64,000 nucleotides of DNA from Arabidopsis thaliana (Eukaryota > Streptophyta > Magnoliopsida > Brassicales > Brassicaceae). Made by a program: the position numbers and the translations under genes. Of this stretch, positions 13,968-26,136 are shown piece after piece. The notes beneath the pieces were generated by a model. It saw nothing but the letters and a program-made list of their open reading frames with translations, was not told the DNA's origin and made no database searches. The stretch is from positions 1,054,101 through 1,118,100 of the forward strand of contig NC_003074.8 of the NCBI RefSeq assembly GCF_000001735.4, in the 5' to 3' direction. Position 1 is the first letter of the stretch. Each line of letters opens with the position of its first letter.

Positions 13968-16817
13968 TCATGGTGAGGATACTGCTTCTATGGCGCTTCC
14001 TAGTGGCCACGCAGCTTCCACGGCGTAATCTCCGTATTTCACCTTCTTCACTAACGTTATTGTCTGTGATGGCTTCAATCCTGTTTATTTTGGAATTAAA
14101 ATTGAGATTAAACAGATTTTTAATTTGGAAAATCAAAATACATCTTGAACAATGCAAGGTTTCAAGTAGGAAGGAGTTCTCTATCTGGTTTCTAACATAT
14201 TTTCAATATGGCTTTCAATGACAATGATACATCACTACACTATCAGAATTCTAACACAATCCAGTTCCTCCTATGTGCATGTCCATCATGTATACTTACC
14301 ATCATCATGGTCATCCAACGGAGAAATATATGTAAACTGAGATTTTGATTAGTGAGTTGGAAAAAAATAGGAAAGAGTAACATACCGAATCCATCGACGA
14401 GAAGAGTATATTGGTAAACAAGATCCAAGCACAAGTAAGGAAGATTATCTTCCTCCACACGTGGGAACTTCGATTTCCCTTCTTCCATTCTCATGTTACA
14501 AGCTTTGTTGGCCGCTTTCTCAAAGTCAAGTGGTCGAACCTCAGCCACAGGTTGGTTTGGGTCAACAAAACCAGCCTGTCATTATCGTTGATGTTATTGT
14601 CAGTGATGGCTCAAAGACTAGTGGGCGAGTAATGATGTTCTGTAAGTGTTTGGTGAAGTCACATAAAACGTGATGCAAATATTACCTCTGCGGCTCGATC
14701 GAAGAAAAATGATGCAACAAACATTTTCTTCTGGCCACCACCGCCTCCACCATTCCATACTCCACCAAAAGTGCATTTCATGTGTGTACACAATGAATTA
14801 TTGACTTTGAGTGCGTTAATAGCTACTCGCCGGCACTCATCTAGACTTGCACCGGATGGAGAAGCTGCAGCTTTAAACGCTTTTCCTCCATATTTGTAGG
14901 TACCTGAATCGAATCACTCGATTTAAAGGAAACAGAACGTGCATTCTAATATGTACTAGAACTTCAGAATATAGCCAACGTGTTCCACAATTCTAGCTTT
15001 TACTTACCAGCATATCCAGTCGCGATACAGGGGTTGTTAGAGTCCTCAGAAACTTTCAAAATCTCAGCCCGAGCAGCCAGTAACCCGTAATGTAGGTAGC
15101 TGCAATTAGCAAGCCGATAAGATATTGCGTTAAAGTTGAAGGATACATCAAACACAGTTTTATGTATAGCATGTAAAATAGAACAAAGAAAACATCTAAT
15201 GAGTACAGAAGCAATGACAGATAACCAACCTATGAACATAGAGGAAATACTTTCGTCCCTTCAAATACATTTCTCTGACATAAGAATCCTCGCCTTCTAC
15301 TGGTTTTGGTGCAGTTGCAGCATCTTCCTCTGGTATAGCATATGCCATTTGAACCGACCCCCCTCCAAGATCAACCACTCCAACTGTGTCCGAGTACGGC
15401 TTTCCCAAAGTCCTTAGCAAGTAATTAATTGTCACCTTAACAATGGGAAGTTTGATGAAAATTAAAACTTGTTACTTGACTACATGTTTAAGATAAAGAG
15501 ACATACAGAAATACAACAAATACAGGCACAAAAGTCTAACCATAATACAACAGATTTAAAATCCGAACTGGATTTAACATGAATCTGACTCTAATTGATG
15601 GAAAAACTACAACATACCCACTGATAAGATCCTTCCTGAGTACCATCCAGAACAGTCACTGCATTTGCCTCAGTCTTCAGCCTACTTCTACCTTTGAGGA
15701 GCTCCCTAACCTTAAAACAAAATTACATTTAAGTTTACAAGCTAGGCAAGCAGGCGAATGTCTTTAGAAAACATATACACGAATATTACCGCTTGCAAAA
15801 TGTTTTCAGAGGCTTGGTGACCCAAAGCTCTCAAACCTGCAGTTGCCTGAAAAAAATATAAAGCAAAACAGTTAGGTCATTAACATGAAAATGAATGAAC
15901 ACATTAGTAGCTTTACTTGACTTTGTGTGAAAGAACTCGTTTCATACCCCAACTCTGACAGGAGTCTTTGGACGCAACTCACGGGGAACGGAAGCTTCTG
16001 CTTTGTCCAGAAGAGTTACTAAAGAGTTTGCTGATTGCCGAGGATCATTAGGATATGCACTTAAACCCGGTTTTAGCTGAAATAATATCACAATAAAAGT
16101 TCAGACAAAAAGATTTCTGCGAGCTAGAAATACCACCAAATGCAAAATAAACATTGCAGCAAAGCACAATGAACACGGGAATCTAATATCGTCCCTTTTA
16201 AGTTTATCGTTGGAAGTACATAAGTGAAGTTTTTTAACCCATTTGTGAGAAAAATCCACACAACTTCAATTTGAAGAAACTATAGAAACAGAGCCCCATG
16301 CGGTTATAAACTAAAAATAGAAACTTAACTAAGACAATTGCATCATTGGTAACAAACTTGAATACCGAATAACCGAATCAAATATTAGCTTAACATTGAT
16401 CTAGCATTTGCTAACGAGAGTTCGTTCATGAGCCTGAGGCAAGGTTCCATTATCAGAAAAAACAACACTTCAGAAGAGCAAAAGAAATGCAATGAATACC
16501 TGTAAGAAGAGCTCGAGCTCATTCTCCAAAGGAACAAGATCCAAATTCTGATCGAAACAGTAAACATGCACACGGCTTCCAGAACTTCCAGCATCAAAAA
16601 TCACAGCGTAATTCTTCGGACCCCTCGAATTGGAACCTCCCTCGTGGTTTTTCATCGTGTACTCGATGACAGAGACGGACGTCGACGTCCCCGGCATTAA
16701 CAGAAGCACAAGAGCTATCAACACAATGGGGATCGAAATCACAAGTAGAAGACCACGATGTCGATGGACCTTGTCAGCAAGGGATTCGTGCCGTCCGATC
16801 GCTCGCTTCGCCGTCAT
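13968..16817 (-). CDS. APY1: Apyrase 1 (nucleoside tri-/diphosphatase)
   Basis: Nine coding exons: 16500-16817, 15948-16076, 15790-15846, 15618-15710, 15230-15435, 15008-15099, 14686-14903, 14386-14575 and 13968-14080. They total 471 residues, the known APY1 length. Residues 22-42 form one hydrophobic segment, giving a type II membrane anchor. Apyrase conserved regions follow: [14 protein letters not shown] (ACR1), ATAGLRALG (ACR2), [10 protein letters not shown] (ACR3) and [13 protein letters not shown] (ACR4). GDA1/CD39 enzymes hydrolyse NTP and NDP to NMP; APY1 works in the Golgi lumen and affects extracellular ATP, pollen germination and growth. The start at 16817 is the first in-frame ATG and leads straight into the anchor, but the frame stays open 105 codons further upstream (see findings). 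Confidence 0.96.
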
Positions 16818-17129
16818 TTTTCCTCCGTCGATAGACACAAGTCCCTGATGAGAGTCGGAAGTAGGAGAATGGTTACCGGATAATCCGGTGGCTAGTCCAG
16901 ACTCCAATAGCTCAGAAGCGGAAGGTGAACGGTAACGGATCCTGTTCCCGGTGGCGGAGGACGCCGATATCTTCAAGGACTGCGAGGGATCCTTTAACGG
17001 ATCCAGATCGGCGATCGATTGCAAGTTACGGCTGCTTACCGGATTGATCCTATGCTTCGATTCAAATTCTGCCACACACAGATCTGAATCGTGAAGTTTT
17101 GCGTGAACGATACGACCAAAACAAAGACG
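16818..17129 (-). other. AUG-less open extension in frame with APY1
   Basis: On the minus strand the APY1 frame is stop-free from 17129 down to its ATG, closed upstream by TAA at 17130-17132. No ATG occurs in this stretch. The last 85 codons look protein-coding: Ser-, Leu- and Asn-rich, GC-richer than the flanks, with text such as [20 protein letters not shown]. Near-cognate CTG (17081) and GTG (17075) codons exist. Alternatively TGTGTGTGGCAG, ending at 17070, reads as a splice acceptor fed by an upstream exon. Upstream of it are two tiny ATG frames on the same strand. This is probably transcribed as 5' UTR; translation is conjecture. Confidence 0.5.
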
Positions 17130-17132
17130 TTA

Positions 17133-18239
17133 TGTCATAATTTAACGATTACGGAAGAGAAATGGGTAACATCCACGAAAAGCTGATTTTAGTGTAAAGT
17201 TTAGACAAAACTTTTTAACAAAATTCAATAAATTAAGGGCAATTTGAGCTAATGTTAATTAAATACTTGCTATAAAACCAAGCCAAACAAATCCTACCAA
17301 AATTAGGAACATACCGGAAAGAACCAAACTAAACCAGACATTGATAATCTAGACGTTACTAAACCGAAACTAGCAGAGAAGAGTGTGATAGAGGTAACAG
17401 ACATTATTTTTTATTCCTTTTTTGTTCTCCTTATTTGAGAATGGAACCATTTTCTTAATCTTAGTTGGAAACAACAGACTTCGCAGCTTGAAGCATTTCC
17501 ACTATCAGTTGTCTTCACATCCCTGAAAACACACCACCACCATTTTAAGAGTTACTCAATCAGTTTAATTAGGATCACTCTTATGGCAAAGGGAATCAGT
17601 AGTTTTTAACTGTAGACCGAAACTGGGAACAAAATTGCAACACAGCAGAGTCTTGATCTATTTACAGTTTGGAGAAAATGTTGTTAGGCTTTATATACAG
17701 TTGGTGAGTCCTGGTCCAACATGTTTGGCTGATTTAATTTGTAAATAACTTCTTCTTTTATGGTCAGGCCTCAGCAAGAGTATACAGTTGGGCCTTAGCC
17801 AGGCCCAATTCCTTTTCGCAGTAACACTACCAAATGTCGAAAGATCTCGCTTGAGATTTCTTCCACCCTTGGAAAGAAATTTTGAGGCCCAATTCCCAAA
17901 TTTTGTGGATGGAAATCCACAACTTTTGCCTTTGATTTGTTGTCAGAAATCAGAACCAGAATAGAGAGTGAACCGATAATAAACCAAACTAAACCAGCCA
18001 TGTAATCATAAATGTTTCTAAACCGGAAGAGAGTCTGAATGATTTATGAACATAAAAGAGAAAAGTTACGTCGCACAAATCTGTAAAATAAGCGTGTGGA
18101 TCTAAACAATGACAAGGAGACTTTTGACTTTTTGTTGTTGTTGGTCTCCTTATTTTAGAATGGAACAGCTTTGTGAATCTTTCTACAGCCCAAACCGGTG
18201 AAGAATCTGACCGGTATTCTCCCAATTGTTTTATTTTCC
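17133..18239. other. Interval between SIP1;1 and APY1
   Basis: It holds the APY1 promoter and the SIP1;1 3' UTR, both genes reading right to left. GGGCC-containing site II-like motifs (TGGGCC) lie near 17790-17810 and 17885. Bases about 17320-17460 look like a diverged copy of about 17980-18175: both open with accaaactaaaccag and both contain a gaatggaac block after a pyrimidine-rich stretch. A 68-codon ATG frame (17795-18001, minus) encodes a hydrophobic N-terminus and a short hydrophilic tail, discussed in findings. Confidence 0.5.
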
Positions 18240-19931
18240 TCAGGCTTTCTTTTGTTTCTTCTTCTGGGGCCGAGGTGGCGGGAAGATAGAACGGAAAAGC
18301 AATGCAGCAGATAATGCTCCTACGAAAGAACTGATCCAGTAGACGTAGATATGGTCCCATGTGTTGTGGGAGCTGTACATGTATGCCCATCCAAACGCCT
18401 GCATTGCAAACACAAGAGAGATATTGATTAATCATCTATCTTTGAAGATACAATCATAATTCTCGGGTTTAAGAGTGTTGGAATGATGTGAATATATGGC
18501 CCAAAAACATAAAGTTGCTTCTGTAATTTATCAGGTGACTTATTCGGGGTCAATCTCTTCTTAGTATAGAACATCTGAAAGAGCAAGCAAGAAATGTATA
18601 CTTACAATGGCAGGATTCATGGCTGGTCCAGTGTATTTAGATCCGGCGACAACAAATGAGATGGTTGCAAGAGCAAGCAAGAACGTCTTAGCAAGCAATC
18701 TCCGTGGACCCCTGAGGATAATTAGCAAAACCGCAAAGGTAATACCAAAACTTAAGATCGTTTCAGCAATAGCTCCAGTGTGCACATCAACCTGAAGAGA
18801 AGGACCTCCAATCATATGCTTGTATTTCTCTGGTATGAACTCCATGATCGCCAATGCACCTCCTGCAGCACCAATTGCCTGGAATAACAGATATAATATA
18901 TCACATCTCCTTTCAAACATTATCCCGTCGAAATCAAGAAACAGTGGCAAAAAAGGGATCATGAAGACTATTCCTACCAAAGGCAATAAAGTCATCTGGC
19001 TTGATTCAACTCTCAAAAAGAGTACAAATTACTCCTTGCTAAATCAGGTTACCAAATTTAACAGTCTTTCTATCTATTTATGTTATTGTAGTACACAGAA
19101 ACACATGGACACGCAAGAAACTCTAGAAAAGGCTAAAGAAAACACAAAGACATATCGACGAGAAAGATAAGGTTTCGTTTTCCTACTTTAAATTAAGTGG
19201 GAAACACATACATCAACAAAAAAACAAACATCAAAAACAAAAGAGAATCTGATTCTGTGTGTTCTTCTTTCCAAGAAATATCAAACCTGAGTATAACTAT
19301 ACTAAACAGATCAAAGGTGAGAATATACGAAAAACAGAAGATCAGACTCATATGTACCAAAAAAGTCGAATTCTACTCAACTAATCTAAAATGGGGCATA
19401 CAAGTGGGGACAAATCACGGGAAAAGCATATACTACATAGCTTTGGATTCAATGATTCATGCAAAACTAGATTCTAATTCGCAGACAAAACTAGATTCTA
19501 ATTCGCAGACAAACACAAGCCTATACCCATTTGAAAGAAACTATCACAGATCACAAATATTGATAGAAACCAAGTAAACCCAAAACAGTAAGCTGAAAAA
19601 AGTTTAAAAATTCAGAAAAAAGTTTGGATCTTTAGAAAACCTGAGCAGGTAATCTAATCGCCAAGGAGAAAAGAGTATCTCCGGGGACACCGGCGACATA
19701 AAAGGCAGCGCTTCCGGTAGGATTGAAGCTAGCGCTACCGAAGATAACGGTGAAGATCGAGACGTAGACGAAAATCAACGACGTCAAAATCACCAACGGA
19801 GCCCAAGTGATTGCCTGAAAATCACCGGCGGAGATAATCGCCGCCGTCTGAATTCCAAAGGTAGCGGAGAGGACAACCCAAGAGAAGGTCATCAACATAT
19901 CCCCAATCGCCGACTTCAACACACCCATCAT
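18240..19931 (-). CDS. SIP1-1: Small basic intrinsic protein SIP1;1 (ER aquaporin)
   Basis: Three coding exons, 19641-19931, 18606-18878 and 18240-18398, give 240 residues, the known SIP1;1 length. The protein has six hydrophobic segments. The first pore motif reads FNPTGSA, so NPT replaces the usual NPA, which is the known SIP1;1 variant. The second is canonical, AMNPAIAFGWA, and spans the intron 2 junction. The C-terminus is a lysine-rich tail (PQKKKQKKA), in line with the basic charge that names the family and with its reported ER location as a water channel. The first of two adjacent ATGs (19931) is taken as the start. Intron 1 is long (about 760 bp). Confidence 0.96.
19463..19510. repeat. 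Tandem 24-bp duplication in SIP1;1 intron 1
   Basis: Two perfect adjacent copies of a 24-bp unit beginning aaaactagattctaattc, inside the intron. It looks like a recent slippage or unequal-exchange event with no coding effect. Confidence 0.9.
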
Positions 19932-21198
19932 CTTCGTCTTCGTCTTCTTCTCTTTGGCGTTCGTATCGAGAAAGTTCTCTGTCTTTTGGGGATCTGGTTG
20001 TGGTTAGGTGGGTGGTACGTCGCCTCTTTAGCTTTCTCTCTCACAGCTATTTTTCTCCTCAAATAGATTTTTTTCTTTTTGAAAATTTGTTTTTTTTTGT
20101 TTTTTTCTTGTTTTATGAAACGAAGATATCTTTGAATGATTAACCTAACCGATAGTCTTACAGAGATTGCAACAAATATATAAATTATTAGTTATTGAAT
20201 ATCAGTTGAAATTATACGTGGACTTAAACTAGGTTTTATTAGAGTTAATAATTAGAGTTTAAATTAAGCATATAAAAAGCGTGGATTTTATTTTATATTA
20301 GCTAGCTGTAGCCTATGAGAGGAAATATTTTTCATGTGTTTCATGTTATATAAATTTGGAAATTTATAAGTATAAATTGCATCCCTTAAGTTATTGTTAT
20401 TTTAGAGAAAATAGATTAAAGTTATTTTAACCTAAAATTAAATTTTTAAATTTTTTTTTTATGTTTATATATTGACTTCAATTCTATTAGCTTTAACTAG
20501 CTTTCCAACGGTAGTAATTTCAAGTCAAACGGAATATTATAGCAATTCTATTAGTTTCAATTAGCTTTCCAACGATAGTGATTTCAAGTCAAACAAAATA
20601 TTATAGCAAAAGTTATGACTAATCAAATGAACGGACTTATACTAATACAAAAAAGTTTTATTTTTTAAATGAAATTTGATAGAAAAATAAGATAAATTTG
20701 GATTTTGAAGTTTTTTAAAAAAATTATATGACTAATCTACAAAAAAATAAGAATATTATGGACAAATTTTGTAGTAGATATCTTTTATATCAAATTTTTC
20801 CTATTTTTTTTGTAACAAAAGAATTTTGGATCTGAGGTATGTTCCCTGTAAGGGATACACAAACTCGTAATTACCTAAAAGAACATTCCTCCTTGAATGG
20901 TCAATTAGCCTTTACACCAGCTATTACACCAATTGGGTTACCATAATAGTTTCTTGACTGATTAATGAAGATGTTAAAGTGGTTGCCAAATGTGTTTAGT
21001 CAACATTTTTTTTTTTTTTTTGTAAATTAGTCAATACACTTTCTTCATAACTAAGATTTAAATTTAATGTCTCCAAACTTTGTAATCCTATCTCTTTCTT
21101 TGGTCTATAAATAGATTGTGTTTTGCGCATGGTTTTATCATTACATACAAAATAACAAACCTACAAGAAATCAAACACTAGTTCTGGTTTCTGCAAAC
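19932..21198. other. Divergent promoter interval between SIP1;1 and AGL57
   Basis: SIP1;1 is read leftward and AGL57 rightward, so this 1.27 kb holds both promoters. The side next to SIP1;1 is pyrimidine-rich leader (CTTCGTCTTC). A TATA-like tctataaatag sits at 21103-21113, about 85 bp before the AGL57 ATG. A 64-bp tandem repeat is listed separately. No gene seen. Confidence 0.6.
20479..20606. repeat. Tandem 64-bp direct repeat
   Basis: Copy one spans 20479-20542 and copy two 20543-20606. Both begin caattctattag, contain tagctttccaacg and end in atattatag, with about seven differences. The core (agctttccaacg, then tttcaagtcaaac, then agttatgac after copy two) resembles blocks often seen in plant transposon-derived DNA, but no element ends are visible. 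Confidence 0.85.
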
Positions 21199-21822
21199 AT
21201 GTCATCTACGAAGCAAGCAAAGGGAAGAAAAACAAAGGGGAAGCAAAAGATCGAGATGAAGAAGGTGGAGAACTATGGAGATAGGATGATTACGTTCTCA
21301 AAACGTAAAACCGGAATTTTTAAGAAAATGAACGAGCTCGTAGCAATGTGTGACGTTGAAGTGGCTTTCTTGATTTTCTCTCAACCCAAGAAGCCCTATA
21401 CATTCGCACATCCGTCTATGAAGAAAGTGGCTGACCGGTTAAAGAACCCTTCGAGACAAGAACCATTAGAGAGAGACGATACCAGACCCCTCGTCGAAGC
21501 TTATAAGAAACGAAGGCTCCACGACCTCGTAAAAAAAATGGAGGCGCTCGAAGAGGAGCTTGCGATGGATCTAGAGAAGTTGAAACTGTTGAAGGAATCG
21601 AGAAATGAAAAGAAGTTAGATAAAATGTGGTGGAACTTTCCTTCGGAAGGTTTGAGCGCGAAGGAGCTGCAGCAAAGGTACCAAGCGATGCTCGAGTTAC
21701 GTGATAACTTATGCGACAATATGGCTCACTTACGATTGGGAAAAGACTGTGGTGGTTCATCTTCTGTTCGTGTGGGACGTCGAGTTTCTGGTGGTGTTCG
21801 TCTGTTCGATCGTGAAGCATGA
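21199..21822 (+). CDS. AGL57: Type I (M-alpha) MADS-box transcription factor AGL57
   Basis: A single exon encodes 207 residues, the length I recall for AGL57. The MADS domain is at about residues 12-70: KIEMKKVENYGDRMITFSKR, then KTGIFKKMNELVAMCDVEVA. A charged, coiled-coil-prone stretch follows (about residues 100-145, rich in Lys and Glu). There is no K-box, and with a single exon this marks type I MADS genes. Such genes are usually expressed weakly in the female gametophyte or endosperm. The frame extends 27 codons upstream without an ATG; the ATG at 21199 lies about 85 bp downstream of a TATA-like sequence and is the natural start. The protein would act in the nucleus on CArG-type sites. 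Confidence 0.93.
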   Translation: MSSTKQAKGRKTKGKQKIEMKKVENYGDRMITFSKRKTGIFKKMNELVAMCDVEVAFLIFSQPKKPYTFAHPSMKKVADRLKNPSRQEPLERDDTRPLVEAYKKRRLHDLVKKMEALEEELAMDLEKLKLLKESRNEKKLDKMWWNFPSEGLSAKELQQRYQAMLELRDNLCDNMAHLRLGKDCGGSSSVRVGRRVSGGVRLFDREA

Positions 21823-23260
21823 TCATACATATTCATACTTGATGATTTAAATTTCTTTGTATTTGAACTGCTGATTTTAATACTGCATGTATCCATTTGA
21901 CGAAGCTCAATCGTCTCGAGTATATCTCTATTATCTAACAGTATTGAGAAAAAAGGAGTTTCAGTTTTCAAAAGTTGAAAGACTGAGCCAAGTGATGACA
22001 AATTCGAGCGTTAGGGTCTTCACAAATTGGATATTTTGCGAAAAATCATGTTAGTTTTTTATTTGATGTATTATTAATAAGAAATGAGGGTTTCCTTTTT
22101 TGAAGTAATCAAAAGAATTTTCCATTTTTGCGTCCAATCATGTAAAACTTAACCATTCCTTTTGTTTCCTTTTAAAGATAAAATTCCTTTTAAAAGTAAT
22201 TTTTCATTTTCTTCAGAAACCTTTCGGTCATAACCTTCTCTTATAAAATAATAATCTCTTCTTACGAATCAAAGGTCTCTTATTCGAAGGGCAATAACAT
22301 TTGACCATAAAAAAAACCCCATATATATATACAGTGTATATATATATTTTTGCCCCTTTGTGAAGAAAATAAAACAATCAGAGATGAGCCCTAAATTTTC
22401 CAACCATGCGACCGTTTATGTGATCCATCGTTGCGCGGGTATATCGAAGATCGTATTATGAGTCTTTTTATGATCGTATTATCCTTTGTGCGAAGTACAA
22501 CTATTGAACAAGACGAGAAAAAGTTTTCATTGCGCAGGTAAGTCGCGAGGGAGATGTATTCCATAAGTATTCTATAAGCCAAGTCTCCTAATCTCCCTGG
22601 TAACGTTATCTCATTCCACATGTACTCTATAAGTATTCGCGAGCGTGTGGTTTCGATAGAGTAATAATTTAATGATTGTAGAAGGAGATGACTGTGGGAT
22701 CATCCTAGACTAGAGTTTTAATCTCTTGATTTGATTTTTCCTCGACGAGTTGAACTAACCAGCTTGTGATTTTTTTTAGCTTCTCGGGTTGTGGTAGATT
22801 TTATTATATATCACTTGGTTGTCCTATCACTTGAACTCGAATATTTACTTCTACGAATTGACTTTGCGAAATAAGCTAATATATCTAGTATTATGGTTTC
22901 CCCTGCATATGTATTTTACATTGTATTTAACCTGGATTTTGAAATCAGTTTTAAAAGTAACTGTTGAAAACATAAATTAAATAAAACTTTTTTTAAGGCT
23001 CAACTATACTTTAGAAGGAAATAAATGTGTTTCCTAGTCAATTTGTGTCGATGAACAGTACACATTGACTTTGATTGTGTGCGATATCGCGTTAGTTTGA
23101 TTTAAAATGATTGTGACCATACACTTCAGAAAATCAAAATGCAATTTGACCGGAAAAAAAAAATGGTCCAGTATAATTATTATTCCATGGCACAAGTAGA
23201 TATGGAAACACCATTGTTTATAACCCAAAGCGAACGTTACAGAGCTATACAAGAAATTAT
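21823..23260. other. Interval between AGL57 and GLR1.1
   Basis: It contains the AGL57 3' UTR and GLR1.1 promoter. A 76-codon ATG frame lies at 22391-22621 on the minus strand (starts MWNEITLPGRLGDLAYR). It has balanced composition but no recognisable family, so I leave it as an unconfirmed small ORF. Otherwise AT-rich with nothing supportable. Confidence 0.5.
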
Positions 23261-26136
23261 ATGGAGATTCTGTTTTCTATTTCCATTCTTGCTCTTCTCT
23301 TTTCCGGAGTAGTAGCTGCTCCAAGCGACGATGATGTTTTCGAAGAGGTTAGGGTTGGATTGGTGGTTGACTTGAGTTCTATACAAGGCAAGATTCTGGA
23401 AACTTCTTTTAACTTAGCGCTTTCAGATTTCTATGGCATCAACAATGGATACCGAACCAGAGTCTCTGTTTTGGTCAGAGACTCCCAAGGAGACCCGATC
23501 ATTGCTCTTGCCGCCGGTGAGTTTTCATCTCCCTTATTCAATTATTGCAATTTTTGGTGGGATCCACAACTCCTCTTCATTTAAAGCAGACTGAATCAAA
23601 TAAAAAAGAATTGACCTAGTCCCGCCGGTTTACTCCGGTTAACATTCTCATGTCTTGCACTAACCGTTTTGCACTGCAATTTGTGTTTGTATGAAACAGC
23701 TACTGATCTTCTCAAAAATGCAAAAGCGGAAGCCATTGTTGGTGCACAATCATTACAAGAGGCAAAGCTTTTGGCGACGATTAGCGAAAAAGCTAAAGTT
23801 CCGGTCATATCTACTTTCTTGCCAAACACGTTATCTTTGAAGAAATACGATAACTTTATTCAATGGACGCATGATACTACATCAGAGGCTAAGGGAATTA
23901 CAAGTCTCATACAAGATTTCAGTTGTAAATCGGTTGTGGTTATATACGAGGATGCTGATGATTGGAGTGAGAGTTTGCAAATATTGGTTGAGAATTTTCA
24001 AGATAAAGGAATCTATATCGCTCGTTCTGCTTCTTTTGCAGTCTCATCATCAGGAGAAAATCATATGATGAATCAGCTAAGGAAGCTTAAGGTCTCAAGA
24101 GCATCGGTTTTTGTGGTGCATATGTCCGAGATTCTTGTTTCTCGTCTCTTCCAATGTGTAGAGAAGTTAGGTTTGATGGAAGAAGCGTTCGCTTGGATCC
24201 TCACTGCAAGAACCATGAACTACTTGGAACATTTTGCAATAACTAGGTCGATGCAAGGGGTCATTGGTTTCAAATCTTACATCCCTGTATCTGAAGAAGT
24301 TAAGAATTTTACTTCAAGATTGAGGAAACGTATGGGAGATGATACAGAAACAGAGCATTCTAGTGTAATCATCGGTTTACGCGCACACGATATCGCTTGT
24401 ATTCTAGCAAATGCAGTAGAGAAGTTCAGTGTAAGTGGTAAAGTTGAAGCATCTTCGAATGTATCAGCTGATCTTCTGGATACAATTAGACATAGTAGAT
24501 TCAAGGGTTTGAGTGGTGACATCCAAATCTCTGACAACAAATTTATCTCAGAGACATTTGAAATCGTGAATATTGGAAGAGAAAAACAGAGAAGGATAGG
24601 ATTATGGAGTGGTGGTAGTTTTAGCCAAAGAAGACAGATTGTTTGGCCTGGCAGGTCTCGTAAGATCCCAAGACACCGTGTTTTGGCAGAGAAAGGTGAA
24701 AAGAAGGTGCTTAGGGTCTTAGTTACCGCAGGAAACAAGGTCCCGCATCTAGTGTCGGTGCGTCCTGATCCTGAAACAGGTGTTAATACTGTCTCTGGAT
24801 TCTGCGTAGAGGTTTTCAAGACTTGCATTGCTCCTTTTAACTACGAGCTTGAATTCATACCTTACCGTGGAAACAATGACAATCTTGCTTATCTACTTTC
24901 TACTCAGGTGTGAAAATGCAAACAGTTTAAAAACATTTTTCTAGTCAAAAATGATTATGTATGTTTCTAATAATGTGTGTTTGCAATTTTGACAGAGAGA
25001 CAAGTATGATGCAGCAGTTGGTGATATCACCATCACTTCCAACAGATCTTTGTATGTTGATTTTACTTTGCCGTACACTGACATTGGTATTGGAATCTTG
25101 ACAGTGAAAAAGAAAAGCCAAGGGATGTGGACCTTCTTTGATCCTTTCGAAAAATCCTTGTGGCTAGCAAGTGGAGCTTTCTTTGTCTTAACTGGGATTG
25201 TTGTTTGGTTAGTTGAACGGTCCGTTAATCCGGAATTTCAGGGCTCTTGGGGACAACAACTTAGTATGATGCTCTGGTTTGGTTTCTCAACCATTGTATT
25301 TGCTCACAGTAAGTGTTTATGTTAGAGTACTACTCTTCATGAAATCCCATCCTTTTGTATATTTTGATCTATAACAAATTACGCACATTCTTGGCAGGAG
25401 AGAAGCTACAGAAAATGTCATCAAGATTCTTAGTCATAGTTTGGGTTTTTGTGGTGTTAATATTGACTTCAAGTTACAGCGCAAACTTGACATCAACCAA
25501 GACCATTTCTCGCATGCAATTAAATCATCAGATGGTTTTCGGGGGATCTACGACGTCAATGACTGCGAAGCTCGGATCCATTAATGCAGTTGAGGCCTAT
25601 GCACAACTTTTGCGAGATGGAACTCTTAATCATGTCATCAATGAAATACCTTATCTCAGTATCCTTATCGGAAATTATCCGAATGATTTCGTAATGACAG
25701 ATAGAGTGACTAATACCAATGGCTTTGGCTTTGTATGTACCCTTCTCCTCAAACCTCTCATTTTCTCTCCATTATTTGGTTACTTATTCTTGTTACGTAC
25801 TAATTTATGTTTACCTCTCAGATGTTCCAGAAAGGTTCGGATTTGGTTCCTAAAGTATCGCGAGAAATCGCGAAGCTAAGATCATTGGGAATGTTGAAAG
25901 ACATGGAGAAAAAATGGTTTCAAAAACTGGATTCACTAAATGTACATTCCAACACCGAGGAAGTTGCATCTACCAACGACGATGATGAGGCATCTAAGCG
26001 ATTCACCTTCCGTGAGTTGCGCGGTTTGTTCATCATTGCGGGAGCTGCTCATGTTCTCGTACTAGCCCTACATCTCTTTCATACGCGTCAAGAGGTATCA
26101 CGACTATGCACCAAACTTCAAAGCTTCTATAAGTAA
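23261..26136 (+). CDS. GLR1.1: Glutamate receptor-like channel GLR1.1
   Basis: Five coding exons, 23261-23516, 23700-24907, 24996-25308, 25398-25732 and 25822-26136, give 808 residues, matching GLR1.1. Order: signal peptide (residues 1-19), amino-terminal leucine/isoleucine/valine-binding-like domain (about 30-370), ligand-binding S1 ending near residue 530, M1 and pore loop (about 555-590), M3 with the gating motif SYSANLTS, S2, and M4 (about 765-785). Plant GLRs are plasma-membrane, amino-acid-gated cation channels; GLR1.1 is linked to carbon/nitrogen balance and ABA responses. All introns are GT-AG; one falls just after the pore loop (FAH) and one before the FQKGSDL segment of S2. No break is seen. 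Confidence 0.96.

Noticed and set aside
16818-17075. Annotating the APY1 start at 17075 to include the extension
   Set aside because: The codon there is GTG, not ATG. The first in-frame ATG is at 16817 and gives the known 471-residue protein.
22391-22621. 76-codon ATG frame on the minus strand downstream of AGL57
   Set aside because: Composition is plausible but there is no known motif, and nothing else supports a gene. Left as unconfirmed.
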